A stretch of DNA of 64,000 nt, from positions 44,962,477-45,026,476 of the forward strand of contig CM054059.1 in NCBI GenBank assembly GCA_028641055.1. Reading direction: 5' to 3'. The position numbers were made by a program, and so were the translations under genes. Shown here piece after piece: positions 1-13,221 of the stretch; the stretch's first letter is position 1; the number at the start of each line of letters is the position of its first letter. This DNA comes from Alopecurus myosuroides. Taxonomy: Eukaryota > Streptophyta > Magnoliopsida > Poales > Poaceae. Below the pieces are notes generated by a model, which saw only the letters and a list, made by a program, of their open reading frames with translations, searched no databases and was not told where the DNA came from.

Positions 1-3000
1 AGAGATAGCAAATACAATCATTCAGAGGACACATGTCCCAACAATACATCAGTACAATACAGCGGAAGCATTCAACATGTCTGAGTACAGACAAGAACCA
101 AATAGGCCTAAGAGGCCGGGAACAAACAGACGGAGCCCATCCACGAAGTCTCGGATCCTGCCCGGGTCCGCTATCTACTCGTCAGCAGTCTCGTCATACT
201 CCACGTAGTAGCCACCATGTAGATCTTCGGAAACGTAGGTCTGCGGAAACCACAGCCCCAAAGGGGGTCAGTACATAAACGTACTGGCAAGCAAGACTCA
301 CAATTCACCAAAGTGTAACCCGTCAACACCAAGCACAGATGCCTTGGGTTCAACGGAAGAGAGGGGATATAGAAGATGCTGCAACTGGCTGCGCTAACCA
401 ACTACAGAGATTCTACCACTTCCGGCTAACAGAAAAGGAGATAAGATCGAGGATTGTAGCCAACTGAAAGATAACTTCAAGCAAACCCATCCTGGATCTC
501 GCCCCTTATCCAAAGAAGCAATCCGAGGATAACTCACACAGTTGTATTAAAGGTGAATCAGGTTATTGTGTCATCAACCTATTACTAGTCAAGTTATTAA
601 TCATTGGGTGTAACATGTTTGATCATTATGTTTAAGTTGTCCTGAGTACTTGTTAGCCAGTACTTTCACCAAGTAATCCATAACCGTGGAAACACGGCTT
701 CTCGAGAAGATTATCCCTGCAGGGTTGCACCAATTTGGCCGTACACGTATGAATAACCCGCCAGATGGGAGATCACCCCACCAAGCGGGGCACTCAACAC
801 AACCAACCATTCTTCGCATCAAGCCCAAAGCACCTTGGGCGCACGGCTAATCGAGCCCAGAAGAAAATGGACCCTCATAGCACTCTAAGAACGTGTCCCC
901 CTATATGCCGACTACGAAAGTTCCACCCTGGCCTGGGCTCGCAAAAACATGCATGCGGCAAATGGAAAACACGAACTAAATGAGGCGATTTGGACGAGAT
1001 GCGAATCAGGTCAAGTTGAGGGGGGCGCCCATACTCGCTTCCCACATGCGGGTAGTGCGCTCATCATGGATCAGTAGACAAGACCCTTTTCCTATTAGGG
1101 TCGACACTAGCAGGCCTCAAAACCACACAGGGCCTCCTGCCGGTGCCTTATCATCAAATTATTATTAATAGTAACATTAGCACGATTGATTGATTAAACA
1201 TCGAGCCCCCAGAACATAATAGAGTAGTAACAGAAAGTAACGGGTAACAGACTCGAGCAAAACAACCTAAGCATGCTAGTAAGACACGGGCAACAAGCAA
1301 TGGTTATAGGTATGGAGGTGAGGCAATATCAGGGTTAAGGGATTCATGTGATAGGTTCGTAACAGAAACAACTACTACTAAGGCTAGCAGGAAAGAACAA
1401 CGGAAAGTATCGGTAACCAAGGTTGAAAGGAACACAGTGGTTCATGTGAGTGATAACTTGCCTGCAAACCCAGTAGCCTGGTACTGAGCTAACTCCTTAG
1501 AAGGGGTGTCGTAAGTATCGTCGGTCTCAACGTCGTCGTGTAGCCGAGAAGAAGCAAACAAACAATGCAGAAAGATAAACAATCAATATCATGGCATAAT
1601 GCGCAAACATGGGATGATGCATGACCATTTAATTGATGCATAGAAATTACTAGTTGACAAGATAGAAACAGGATTAAATGGACCCATATGCAATTGGATT
1701 GCATATGGAAAGCCCATGATTTATGGTTGAATTAATTGTTTTACAACTAATCATCATATGAAAGTTGATTAGCATGATGCATGGATGAGGAAAACAGCAA
1801 AATAACAACAATAGAATCAATTGGAAATAAGGTTTACCAAGTTTGGAAATTTGTTTATTAAGTTAGGAAATTTTGGTTACTTAAAGGGTTACACAAGAAT
1901 TTGTTGTTTTCACCAATTTTAATTGTTCAAAATAGATAACCAAGTTTATATTTGAGAAGAACACAAGATTTTGGGTGGATTACATGTTTCACTTGTTGAA
2001 AAAGGATTTGGAATAAATTATTTATGAATCAAACAAGTTTAAGCAAGAATTAAATGAATTTAATTCAAACATGAACTTATTTGAGTTTTTATTTGTGCAA
2101 AACATTGAGTGAAGTTCATATTTGAAAATGTTATGCTTTTATGGTTTGAAAACATATTTTATATGTCCCAAAAGAATTTGTTTTGATCAAGTTATGAATT
2201 TAACAATATTAAATGAATTAAACAAGGTTTAAATCATTTAACCAATTTTAATTATGCAAAACATGAAACAAAATTTATATTTGGAAAGAGGGTTTAATTT
2301 TGCATGGAAAACATATTTCATTTGTGGAAATTGGATTTAAAATGAGCAAGTTATTATTTTGGCAATTTTAAATGCAATAAACAAGAAATAGTTGTTTTCA
2401 GCAATTTAAATTATTCAAAACAGCAAAAAAAATTTATATTTGGAAAGTACATGAAAAGTTGATTGGAAAACATATTTGGTTTGTGAAATTTGGAATTTTT
2501 ATGAACAAGTTATGAATTTTGCAAGTTTAAGTGAATTTGACAAGTTTTCAAATATTGCACCAATTTAAAATATTCAAAACAGTAAACAAATTTTATATTT
2601 GGATAGATCATTTAATTTGGTATTGAAAACATGTCAAAAATGTTGGATTTGGAGTTGGGATGAATTTCTTATGCATTTTAGAAGATTGGGTGCAAATCTG
2701 CCACTTTTAAACCATTAGGGACTTAGAAATAATTATTTCAGGGGTCTAGATTAAATACGAGGGGCCTAGGTGTGATTACTGAGAAGTTTGAGTATCAAAA
2801 CAATGCAAAATAAAATGTGGTGTTATTCTGCAGGGGGTGGGATTCGATCCCCCCACCTCCTGCTTGCGCTGGGGGAACAGAACCAGTGGGCTAGTGCTCG
2901 AGTTGGTGATGGAAAGGGGTACTGGGGGGGTATGTGTTGCTGTTTGCGGGACTTTTTCTCTGAACCAAAAAAACTGTACGTACTGAACCCGAGCAGACAT

Positions 3001-4469
3001 GGAACAGATCGATGGTCGATCTCCAGCGGCTGCTCGCCGGAGAGGGGGGCGGCCAAGGGGGAAAGGGAGATGAGGGAGGAGGAGTAGAGGGAGGAGAGGG
3101 AGGAGATCGATGGGGGCCTCACCTAGAGCGCTCGAGGGAGTTGGGGGCGGACAGAGAGCAGCAGGTCGAGCAGCAGGTAGGGGCGATGGCCGGCGATGGA
3201 GGAGATGGCGCCGGCGACTCGGGCCTCCTCCCTCCTCCGTGCCTTCACCAAAATCGTCCAGGAACCCACCACGGTTCCATTCCAAGGGACAGCCACCCCT
3301 CGAGGTGCCCGTGGAGATGGGGAGGTGGCGGCAATGGTGCTCGTGGTGGTGAGGTGCGGGTGGTTCAGTATGTTCAGAGAAGAACTCGGGGGGGAAGAGG
3401 AAGAGGAGCTGGCGGCGATGGAGGGTGGTGCTAGGGTTAGCAGAGGGGTGAGGGGAGATATAAGGAGGGGGAAGGCCTGTACGCCAGCAATCCTAGCGAG
3501 GAGTCGATGATCGGGTGGAGGGGAAGCAGTTCGTACGCTTGACGTCACCACGAGGAGGAAGAAAGCGACAGGGGTGAAGGGGTACTGGGCCAAGGAAAAT
3601 GGGCTTTGGGGAAGGGAAAGAAAAGGCTGGGCCCTGCCCCTCTCCTTTGTGTGCTGGTTTTAATTATTTGCTCTGCTTATTTTTTTTGCTGAAAACCAAT
3701 TGGAAGAAAAAGGAGGGTTTTGGGTGGGTAAAAATTTAGGAAAAATTAGGGTGAGTTGGTTAGCTCAACACCTACCAATGCCAACCTTGTTTTTTGAAAA
3801 AATTCAAATTTATTCGCTGTGTTGTAAATTGCTTTGAATTTGAATGAATTTTGGTTAATAATGTGTTATCTAAAACAAGATTGTTAATTATGGTAATCCA
3901 ATGAGTTTAATTGGAAACAAGGAGTACATTTGTTTTGGTATTTTTCACAATTTCCAAAGAGGTGCTCTTAGTGATTTGGTTTGGATTTGAAACCAACTTG
4001 GAATTAATTAATTGAAATAAAAACACCATGTTATTAGTGGAACATTATGGGATGATTGGAAACAACTAAGGTTTTGATTTGGAAACAACTATTTGGATGT
4101 TGGTTTGGAATTTCAAATGGAAGACAAATTGAATTTGAAAAGGGTTTGATTATTGGATGCATTTTTATAGTAATAAAACAATAGTTTGGAATCACACTTT
4201 AATGGAAACAAATAATTGTTTTATTTTGAAATATCATTTTAGAAATTGTAACATCACAAGGATGAAACAAAAGGTTTGAATTTTGGTTTGGAATTCAAAT
4301 AGAAAACAAAGGAAAACAACTGAAAACAGTTGGAAAACAAATGAAAACAGAGAAAAACAAATGGAAAACAAACAAAACAAATGCAATCAACATGATGCCA
4401 TGATGCAAAACATAAAATAACAGAGAGCAAACATTCTAAAGGCTATTTTTTCAGACTTGGGATGTTACA
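1..4469 (-). mobile_element. large LTR-like block (Ty3/gypsy type), left end outside window
   Basis: The right edge reads, on the minus strand, as TGTAACATCCCAAGTCTG, a typical start for large grass LTRs. From there leftwards the sequence is AT-rich and non-coding (about 1700-2760 and 3660-4440), with one GC-rich, CpG-rich block (about 2990-3570), and has no conserved protein. Open frames in the GC-rich block are low-complexity Pro/Ser/Arg or Gly/Glu strings, not proteins. No primer binding site or second LTR is visible, so this may be a solo LTR or the 5' LTR of an element that continues left of the window. Family assignment is inference. Confidence 0.4.
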
Positions 4470-6876
4470 CAGGACACCTTCAAAGTTCATGAGGAAGACT
4501 AGAACAAATAATTAGAGAACAAACAATAACACATCATGAATCAATTAATAATGTTTCTGGGACAAATGCACATTAAAATCAGGATGGCAACTATGCTCTC
4601 TCGACTGTGCATAAAGTTAGAAGATGGAGACTCAACTTAAAAGTAAAAGAAAGGCCCTTCTAAGAGGGAAGCAGGGATCAAATCATGTGCTAGAGCTTTT
4701 TATTTTATAAAACAAAGGTATAAAAGATTGACACTCCTCCCATCCATCTTACACAAACCATGGCTAACCAAATCCTCGGGTGCCTGCCAACAATCACATA
4801 CCGTGGAGGAGTGTTTATATTTTTAGAGAGGTGTATTCTTATGTCAACGAATGGTAAACAGAAAATACAGTACGTCACAAGCTAACTAGAATTCACAAGA
4901 GCGGCTCCCATAGAAGGACACATCTGGGTAGAAGGTCATCCCTCTTTCTCTTTTGTTTACACAATTATGCTTTGACTGATAAATCAGGGGCAAAAATAGT
5001 GAAGAGAACTTGTTGTTATTAATTTGGGGCTGGGCACCCTGCTGCCAGCTCTTCTATCATTGGATAAGCGGATTAAGCCACTAGTCCAAGGTGTGAAAGT
5101 CCAATCAACAAGTGAGATAAAGATTCTCTATTTACGTCATCATGAGCTAAAGCAGGAGCACACAACAGGAGTAATTTTGAAAGTTTTAAGGTAACACATG
5201 AGCAATTTACTTTGGAGTGGCGGTTAAATACCACATGTAGGTAGGTATGGTGGACACAATGGGAAAACTTTGGTTTTTGGGAGTTGTATGCACGAGTAGA
5301 GATCATACTCAGTACAAGTGGAGGCTAGCGAAAGATTGGGAGCGACAAATCAAGAGAGCATAAGAGCCATAATCATGCATAGCGACATAAACATCATTAA
5401 TCAAAGCATAACTGGTACCACAAGTTCAAAAAATAAATGATCATAAAGGCTATAAGTGACTGGTGCATAGTCATAAACATGGTGTGAGCATGCTTCAAGT
5501 CAACCAAATAAAACATTCAAAGGAGAACACCACAAATTTATGCTTCAATATGATAAGAACAACTCATGATTCTTTCAATGGCACATTAAACACTCTCAGC
5601 TATTTGAGGCTAATCATGCTACTAAATAACCACTAGGCTTTATAATTAAGATAACATCTAGCATGATATGAAAATTCTAGCCACAGTCTATACAAGCTTC
5701 TACTCGCACCTTTATAAATTCTACTACAAGCAGCAATTTCTTTTCCCAACAAGCACCATACAAAATATGTTCTAACAAAAACTCTCTAAATGATACAAAA
5801 AGCAAACATGATATTACTCACACAACACTACTAATACTAACAACTCTGAACAAGATATGCAATGAAAACGAGAGCTAAACAGGAATTTTGCAGCACCTAG
5901 AAGAAAAACTAAGAATACTAGCATAGCAAGTATTCAAACAAAAAAGCGGAGCGTGTCTCTCTCCCAAACAAGGAATGTTAGGGTCCAACTATATTATTTC
6001 AGAAAGGAAAACAAAAGAAAACAAGAGAAAACAAAAGAAAACAAAATAAAAACAAACAGACGCTCCAAGTAAACTCCATATGATGTGACCAAATAAAAAT
6101 ATAGTTTCACTAGAAGTGACCTGATAGATTGTTGATGAAGAAGGGGATGCCTTGGGCATCCCCAAGCTTAGATGCTTTATTATTCTTAAAATATGCTTGG
6201 ATGAACCACGGGGGCATCCCCAAGCTTTGACCTTGCACTCTTCTTGATCACATATATCACCCTCTTCTCTTGACCCTTGAAAACTTCCTTCACACCACAC
6301 TCAAAGAGTAATTCGTATTAGAGGGTTAGTGCAACAATCAAAAATACATGGTTTCTGTAAGAGCACAAGTTATATTGATACTTTTAAACATTAGCTACAA
6401 CCACTGATGTTTTGTGAAGCAAATAAATCCACTTGACATCGTAAAATAGCAAATGCAAGAAAAATGGTAGAATCTATCAAGCCCAGAACAGTCTGTAAAG
6501 ACGAATTTTTTCGGGGCACTTACGTTGCTCAGATAGAAAGACTTAGATAACGAAAAAGCTGCGTAATTAGCCGTGGAATGAGTACAAGAAATTTTAGGTC
6601 ATTCTGATTTTTCTTCGAGTTATACTATTTTTTACGGTGGACAGCAGAAATGTGTTTCCTGCGCAGAAATCCAAAAACCAACTCCAACTCTCGTCAGAAA
6701 CTTTACTTGGCACAACTAAAACATGAAAATAAAGATACAAAGGAGTTTCTACATAAGTATACAACCTCTTTACTCAAATAAAACAGAGAAAAACAAAGCA
6801 AAAAATAAAATCATGGGTTATCTCCCAAGAAGTGCTTTTCTTTAACGCCTTTTAGCTAGGCCCAGAAAAAGTGGAA
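4470..6876 (-). mobile_element. 3' non-coding internal region of a gypsy element
   Basis: This is AT-rich sequence with no sustained reading frame, lying directly downstream (minus strand) of the protease remnant at 6877-7482. It includes a short GC-richer motif repeated as an inverted or near-direct pair around 6150-6230 (GGCATCCCCAAGCTT appears twice). Long non-coding internal tails after gag-protease are usual for Sabrina-like non-autonomous gypsy elements of Triticeae; that assignment is from memory of the family and was not searched. No reverse transcriptase is present, and no matching 3' LTR is seen before the block at 1-4469. Confidence 0.4.
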
Positions 6877-7482
6877 TCAAGTGTTTTCAAGTGAAGAAGC
6901 ATCCAAATTGTAACTTCTTCGAATAATAGAATAAAAAGGAAACTTCATTCCCTTTCTATGAAAGTGTTCCATACCTTTCTTGAGTGGGAACTGAAATTTA
7001 ATATTCCCCTCTTTCATATCAATAACAACACCAACAGTTCTAAGAAAAGGTCTTCCTAAAACAATTGGACATGAAGCATTGCATTCAGTATTCAAGACAA
7101 CAAAATAAACAGGGACAAGATTATTATTAACCATGATAAGAACATCATCAACTCTCTCCAAAGGTTTCTTTCTAACATTATCAATAAGACGAATATCCAA
7201 ATAACAAGATTCCAATGGTGGTAAATCAAGAATATCATAGAGTTTTTTGGGCATAAAAAAGATACTAGCACCAAAATAACATAAAGAATTGCAATAAAAG
7301 TCATTCACTTTCATTTTAATAATGGGTTCCCAACCATCATCTAGCTTCCTAGTCATAGAGGCTTCACACCTTAATTCACCCTCTCTAATTTGCATGAGAG
7401 CATTTGTAATATGTTTTGTGAAAGCCATATTCATAGCACTAGAATTAGGACAACTAGCAAGATTTTGCAAGAACTTAATCAC
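6877..7482 (-). pseudogene. Ty3/gypsy aspartic protease remnant
   Basis: A 201-codon minus-strand frame shows the layout of the retropepsin-like region of Athila-type gypsy polyproteins: a GAS(I/V) active-site segment followed by MPKKLYDILDLPPLE, a VDDVLIMV strand, then IVLGRPFLRT and a DMKEGNIKFQFPLKKGMEHF tail. The residue before GAS, normally an Asp in a D-x-G-A motif, reads Tyr-Phe-Gly-Ala-Ser, so the catalytic aspartate looks lost. It lies 31 bp downstream of the gag frame. No reverse transcriptase, RNase H or integrase follows. Family recognition is confident; the lineage name is less so. Confidence 0.7.
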
Positions 7483-7513
7483 TTAAGTTATGTTGCAATC
7501 ATCAAAGTCAAGA

Positions 7514-8905
7514 TCATTTTTTCAAAGGTAGTGGGACCATTGTCTCCCATATTTCTAAAAATTTCATCACTTTTATCAGGAACTTTTTAGCAGTTTCAGG
7601 CAGTTTTCCATTTTTAATAGCAGAAGTGGGAGTATTTCCAACACCAATTACTTTACCATTGATAGTAGAAGGATTTATAGCATGAGAAGCTTCAGTTTTA
7701 CTAGTGGTGGTAATGGTGCAAACATTAGCTATATTATTCTTTCTAGCTAATTCATCTTCTCTTTCCCATCTAGCATGCAATTCAACTAACATCCTAACAT
7801 TATGATCAATTAGAATTTGGATAGCATTTGTAGCAGCAAAAAGATTCTCATCTATATTTTCAGTTTTAGCCGTCATTCTATTGATCAAAGAAGATTGAGC
7901 TTCAGACATGGATGAAATAGAAGTTTCAGCATGAGCAATTTTAACTTGCAACCGAGATATTTCTCTATTTAGACTCTCAAGTTGATAGCTGATATTTCTT
8001 AGCATAACAAATTGTTCTTCCATGGTCTTAGTAAATAGTTTATTTTGCTCATATTGTTTTTGCATAAAGTCTTGAGTGGCTCTTTCAACTTCTGAAATTC
8101 TTTCATTAGACATTCTAGTTCTATCATTATTACCACTATTAAAAGCATATGGCCTATAATTGTTGCTACCAAAACTATTCCTATAAGCATTGGTGTTGAA
8201 ATTATTTTTAATGAAGTTCACATCAACAAGCTCTTCTTGAGCAACCAAAAATGCTAAAGGAACATTATTTGGATCAATAGGAGCATGGCCATTCACAAGC
8301 ATAGACATAATAGTATCAAGTCTATCACTCAAAGAGGAGGTTTCTTCAACAGAATTTACCTTCTTACCAGTTGTAGCTCTCTTAGTGTGCCATTAAGAAT
8401 AATTCACCATCATATCATCAAGCATATTTGTTGGTGGCCCCAAGGTAATGGACATAAAGGTTCCTCTAGCAGCTGAATCCAGAAGGTTTCTTGAAGAAAA
8501 ATTCAGACATGCATAAAAGGTTTGGATGGTCATCCAAGTAGTCAGTCCATGAGTGGGACAATTCTTTACTACAGATTTCATTCTTTCCCAAGCTTTAGCA
8601 ACATGCCCATTATCAAGTTGCTTAAAATTCATAATGCTACTTCTTAAAGATATAATCTTAGCAGGAGGATAATATTTTCCAATGAAAGCATATTTACACT
8701 TAGTCCAAGAATCAATACTATTTCTGGGCAAAGATAACAACCATTATTTAGCTCTTCTTCTCAAAAAGAAAGGAAACTGTTTTAGTTTAATAATATCTCC
8801 ATCCACATCTTTATATTTTTGCATCTCACATAGTTCAACAAAATTATTAAGATGATGAGCAACATCATCAGTACTTACACCAAAAATGCTCTCTCATAAC
8901 AAGGT
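7514..8905 (-). pseudogene. Ty3/gypsy gag remnant
   Basis: Two long minus-strand frames (8393-8740 and 7514-8332) form one gag. The upstream part has the retrotransposon gag fold signature (AWERMKSVVKNCPTHGL, then a short FYxxL-type segment and a DxAA(R/G)G motif). The downstream part is a coiled-coil, Ser/Glu-rich C-terminal region ending near the protease. The two parts are separated by an in-frame stop near 8393, and the N-terminus (about 8760-8905) is also broken. The PBS lies upstream at 9200-9300, so the order is LTR, PBS, gag, protease on the minus strand. The element cannot encode its own machinery. Confidence 0.65.
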
Positions 8906-9199
8906 TTTACAGGGTAGGCTTCATCTCATAAAAATCAGCAGTAGGAGTAGGTGGAGCAATAGGTGTGCTAATGAAATCGTTGTTGTTGGTGCTAGTACAG
9001 TCACACAACTTAGTATTCTCAGGTGTAGTCATTTTAGCAAGACTAAAAACAGGAATAAAACTACAGCTAGAATAAGAGCTATTTTTTTGTGTGTTTTTGA
9101 TAAAGAGAAGCAAACAAGACAAAATAAAATAAAATAAACAAAACAAAAACAAAGTAAAGAGATTGTAAGTGAGAGAATCCCCTTGCAGAAGTTCTCTTC

Positions 9200-9302
9200 C
9201 TCCCTGGCAACGGCGCCAGAAATTAGCTGGTGCCAGAGTTGACGAGGGAGTGGTTGCTTCTTGATGACTTTGAGATTCCCCGACAACGGCGCCAAAAATT
9301 AG
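9200..9302 (-). other. duplicated tRNA primer binding site of the gypsy element
   Basis: On the minus strand TTGGCGCCGTTGTCGGGG (around 9276-9296) follows the LTR end and matches the form used by Athila-type elements that prime with tRNA-Asp. A second, similar site (CTGGCGCCGTTGCCAGGG, around 9203-9220) lies about 73 bp further into the element, also preceded by AATT. Only the first abuts the LTR. Confidence 0.55.
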
Positions 9303-9303
9303 T

Positions 9304-10190
9304 TTGATGGTGCAGATCTTGCACTCGTTGGGAGACCCCAAGAGGAAGGTATGATGAGCACAGCAGCAGTTTTTCCTTAGTAAGAAACCAAGGTTTAATC
9401 GAACAGTAGGAGGAAGGATTTACTTCAGAAGGTTGAAGCAGCTGAGATGGCAAGGTGCACTACCTGTTCAGATGCAACGTGGAACCTACACAACACAATC
9501 AAATCACTTTGACCCAACAAAGCAGTGATGTTGTCAATTTTACCGGTTTTGCTAAACACAAAGAGGTTAAACGTATGGTGTGGAAAACAGTAGGAAAGAA
9601 GTAGCATCAGTATGAAAGCAGTGTGAAAGAAGTGGAAGAAGTGTGTGTATTATCAGTATGAGAAAATGGACCTGGGTCCACAGTTCACTAGTGGTGTCTC
9701 TCCGTGAAAGATAAATAACATGTGTGGTGAACAAATTACAGCTAGGAAATTGATAGAAATGAAGGTTGCACCATAGTGCATATGCAAGACATAAAGATTA
9801 CTATGTGATTCATGCGGGCATTACAACAAATACATATACCATCATCCAACTGCATCTATGTCTAGTGATCCACCCTCCAAATATCATTCGAACAAAAATT
9901 GGGTATTAAGTTGCAAGCAACAGATTATCGCAGTAAGCTAAGTGTGTAATGTAAACAATGTAAACTAGGTAAACACCATTGTTTTCTCGCTAATGGCAAC
10001 AACACATCCTCCATCCGTCACGTTTCTGTGACTCGAGCACAGATGGAAAGGAGGCATGAACCCACTATCCAGCTTGGTGCAGCTTCTAGGGAGGGACATA
10101 GAGGTGGGTACTTCCTGGTTTTGCTCGGTCTCCTCGAGAGACAAAACATTGCTAACCTTTTCCTGCAAATATTTCTTAGTAAGAACACAT
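9304..10190 (-). mobile_element. 5' LTR of the gag-protease gypsy element (partial)
   Basis: Sequence immediately upstream (minus strand) of the primer binding site, ending CACCATCA. It carries the usual LTR-end text (a TACCTTCCTCTTGGGGTCTCC-like stretch, minus strand). The outer boundary is not clear; TGTTCTTACTAAG near 10190 is one candidate start. No conserved protein is present. Confidence 0.45.
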
Positions 10191-10197
10191 GTTAAAT

Positions 10198-10980
10198 TCT
10201 GAGGCGCTGGACGATCTGCGGGCGCAGAACGCGACCCTCCACAACGCTCTACAGCGGATGCGGGATCAGATCGCTAGCTCCCGAGGGCCTCCAATCTCCC
10301 ATGAGTCCGGTAGGCTGGGCCAAGTCTCGACGGTCCAGACCACCTTGTAAGAAATTCTACTATAAAAATAAAAAGGAAAGTGGTACGGATAACATTTTCT
10401 CCCTGGCACGATTGCATCTTGCTTTGTCCTTGGGGGACCACTCCTGTCGCTGATCTTTGTCCATCCCAACATAGCTCCCGGGGGTCTGAGCCCCCACAGA
10501 TTCTCCACACTCCTGATCTTTGCTAGGAGCCCTAGGTTGGATTGAGAGGTCCTGGTTGTCACGTTCTCCCGGCTCTTCCAAGTGGAGACCACACAGCCCT
10601 CGGGCGCCCAACTCTTGGGGAAACTAAAGGTGCTTGGGATGGACTGAGAAGTCTCGATCTGAATCCACGGGGAGCATCCTGCAGAGGGTACGCCCCGCCT
10701 CAGCCCCTGGGCTCCTTTGGTTCTCCGACTCCACGCTGCCAAAACATGATTCAAGCCAACTTTCCCCCAAAAATGAGACTCCACAAAACTCTTTAAAAAT
10801 GAATCGACTCAACAAAAAATGGGGGTAGCAAAGCATACTTCGCACGTCGCCTTTTCCTGGGAGAGCCCCCCCAGGATGCACCGGCGGTTCTGCCCTACTA
10901 AAAGCGAAAGACCAATAAAAAACAAGAATATTTTCGTTTATTTAGCCAATATTTTACGGGACAAAACCCCCAAAACCCGG
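10198..10980. other. unassigned transposon-derived sequence
   Basis: It begins with a short open segment on the plus strand (10198-10311) reading like a coiled-coil gag fragment (LDDLRAQNATLHNALQRM). Beyond it are only overlapping frames on both strands with unusual composition and no recognisable domain. Probably internal sequence of the gypsy element whose gag lies at 11682-12439. Confidence 0.3.
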
Positions 10981-11251
10981 TGCGGAATTTACAACGGGCC
11001 TTGCCCGAACATGCTGAGGATATACGCATGCTGCTAGAGCATTCGTGATGCGGAATTTACAACGGGCCTTGCCCAAACACGTTGAGGATGTACGCATGCT
11101 GCTGGAGCATTCATGCTGCGGAATTTACAACGGGCCTTCCCCGAACACGCTGAGGACTATACGCATGCTGCTGGAGCATTCATGCTGCGGAATTTACAAC
11201 GGGACTTGCCCGAACATGCTGAGGATGCACGCATGCTGCTAGAGCATTTGT
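10981..11251. repeat. four-copy tandem repeat, unit about 67-70 bp
   Basis: GCGGAATTTACAACGGG starts at about 10981, 11050, 11117 and 11187, and each copy ends GCATGCTGCT(A/G)GAGCATT. The spacing is 69, 67 and 70 bp, so reading frame is not preserved between copies and the array is unlikely to be coding. Tandem arrays of this kind occur in the internal regions of Tat-type gypsy elements. Confidence 0.8.
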
Positions 11252-11681
11252 GCTGCAAGGGTGGACACACTCTGCCTACGCCTTGTGGCCACGTCCCCGA
11301 GGATGGTACTGGGTGCGATCTGCCAGGACCTCACGGGAGATAGGCACACTTCCCAATCCTGGTTCCCAGGCCGGCTATTGCCAGTGGGTAGGAGATGACG
11401 ATTCCACAAGTGCCTCTCGTGGGTGGGGGAAGCGGCCTGGGGGCTACTCCCGCTGAAGTCCTCCCGGTATCGAGACTGCCTGATGTGGCCACAACAGGCT
11501 ATTTCAACAACCGAAAGGAGGTCTCAGGTGCTAGAGGTCCTCCCTTCGCCGAAGCAGTTGGTCTCAGTCCTACTCGCCCAGCCATCAAGCTGTTGATGGG
11601 TGGAGCAGGGCCCCTTTCCCGATCCCGGGTTCTCCCCCCGAGCCCTAACGCCGCCACCCGGGACCATAGCTCCACCGGGCA

Positions 11682-12439
11682 CTAGCGGTCAGAAGGGTCT
11701 TCTACGCGCACCTTCCGTGCTCTCCCTCCCTCCCTTTCAGGAGGCATGTACGGGGCCCTTGACTCCAGCACTGGTCCCTGAGCTTTGTGCGTCGGCATGT
11801 TGTAGTCCCCAACGGCAAGGGTTTGGCTCCCATCTTCAAGGTCTTCTAGGTCGTAGTCACAGCCGAGGAACAACTCGGACTCGGAAGAGTCGGACGGTGT
11901 CCCGGTCGGTGCTCCCGCGTCTTCCTCCAGTGCGTGCTGCTCCACGATCTGCCACGGGTCCACCGTGTACCGGACAACCCTGTCCTGTAGTTCTTTCTCC
12001 GAAAAGGGGTGACAGGTTCCACCCATGAAGATGAGGACGATGGTGTCTTCTCGGGCCGTGGGAACCCGACACACCACACGACGAAAGCGCTCCATGAACC
12101 GGCAAAGGGATTTCCCATGCCCCCGGACCAAACGACGAAGATTGCCAAGGGTAGCCGGGGGTGGGATCGATGCATTGTCGCTAGGCCTAGAGGGGCCGCG
12201 TGGGCCACTCCTCCACCGTGGACATCGACGTCTTCTCGGCTGCTGGCCCTCGCCAAGGCCAGGCCCAGATTCCTCAGGAGGTGCAACCCATGGGGCGGAT
12301 CCGTCGCCAGACGGGATGGCCGCCCGCCGGCCATCAGGGCGGCACCGTGGCATCGCAAAATGTAGTCCGCCATGGAGATAAGTCCTTCAAGCCACAACTG
12401 GGATGGAGCGTCATCTTCCACAATCGGGGAGGGTTGCAC
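11682..12439 (-). pseudogene. Ty3/gypsy gag fragment (Tat-like), frame-broken
   Basis: A minus-strand frame (11682-12353) contains LRRLVRGHGKSLCRFMERFRRVVCRVP, which has the spacing of the gag core (LxxLxQxxxESLxxYxxRFxxVRxxIP) of gypsy elements. An overlapping frame (to 12439) supplies a plausible N-terminus, so at least one frameshift separates them. The downstream part is acidic and lacks a zinc knuckle. An LTR-like region lies upstream at 12696. Confidence rests on the gag core only. Confidence 0.4.
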
Positions 12440-12695
12440 AGCAGGGTTTGCATAGCCGCTAGCGCCACGGTCTCCCTAGAACGGTCGAAGACCTCAACTC
12501 CTTGATCGCCCAGATCTCGGGGTGCTCGCCCGCCGCGCCCATTGGGACATCCAGCGGAGAGGGGTTGACAATGTGAACTTCCGAGGGCCGACCCTCGGAC
12601 CGAAGATCTTCCTCGTGATGGCTCCATGACAGCAGCACAACTCGAAGATGATGCAGAAGCTCGGACGCCCCCTACCTGTCGCGTCAGATATCATG

Positions 12696-13221
12696 TGTCA
12701 AAACACGGACACAGAGAGGGAGAGGCAAAGGCACAACACACTAACACGGATTTTAACCTAGGTTCAGGCCATCGCGAGATGGATCCATACGTTCTGCATG
12801 TATGATATGGAATTATCTTGTCGAGGTGTAGGTTACAATCGCGAAAGTGCCACTCTCTCTCCCCCTTTCTTTCTCTCTTTCCCTCTTTGCTTTTTTGTCC
12901 CCCTTTTCTTCTTCTCAATTTATCCTCCCTTTATACTCCTGGATCCCTCCCCGGGGCGGGGTCACCCATGTAGTTATTGCTTTGTGGAGGGTTACACGTG
13001 GAGGGGGAAGGCAGAGGGACCGCCCCCCACGTGTAACCGCCAGCTCCCAACAACGCGCCACACGCCTCCTCCTTCCTGCGATGGGAGGCCACGGGTCGGC
13101 CGTGCAACTAGGGTTCTCCCCCCGGGGGGAGGCAGTTGATTTGAGCTCATTCAATAAGGACCGTCTACCATGATGGCCTATACCGCCCATCCGACGATCG
13201 GGGGACCCCCCGAAGGCATTA
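12696..13221 (-). mobile_element. LTR fragment adjacent to the Tat-like gag
   Basis: On the minus strand the block ends GTTTTGACA just before a possible primer-binding segment, and it carries the CCTAGGTT / ATGGATCCATACGTTCTGC style text common near the 3' end of Triticeae gypsy LTRs. A pyrimidine-rich tract lies at about 12860-12920. The boundary with the next LTR fragment near 13221 is approximate. Confidence 0.35.

Noticed and set aside
2830..2860. GGGATTCGATCCCCCC text suggesting a tRNA B box
   Set aside because: No cloverleaf or A box around it; common LTR text.
2776..3593. Long overlapping open frames on both strands (up to 169 codons)
   Set aside because: Low-complexity Pro/Ser/Leu or Gly/Glu/Arg strings from a GC-rich LTR block; mutually overlapping, no domain.
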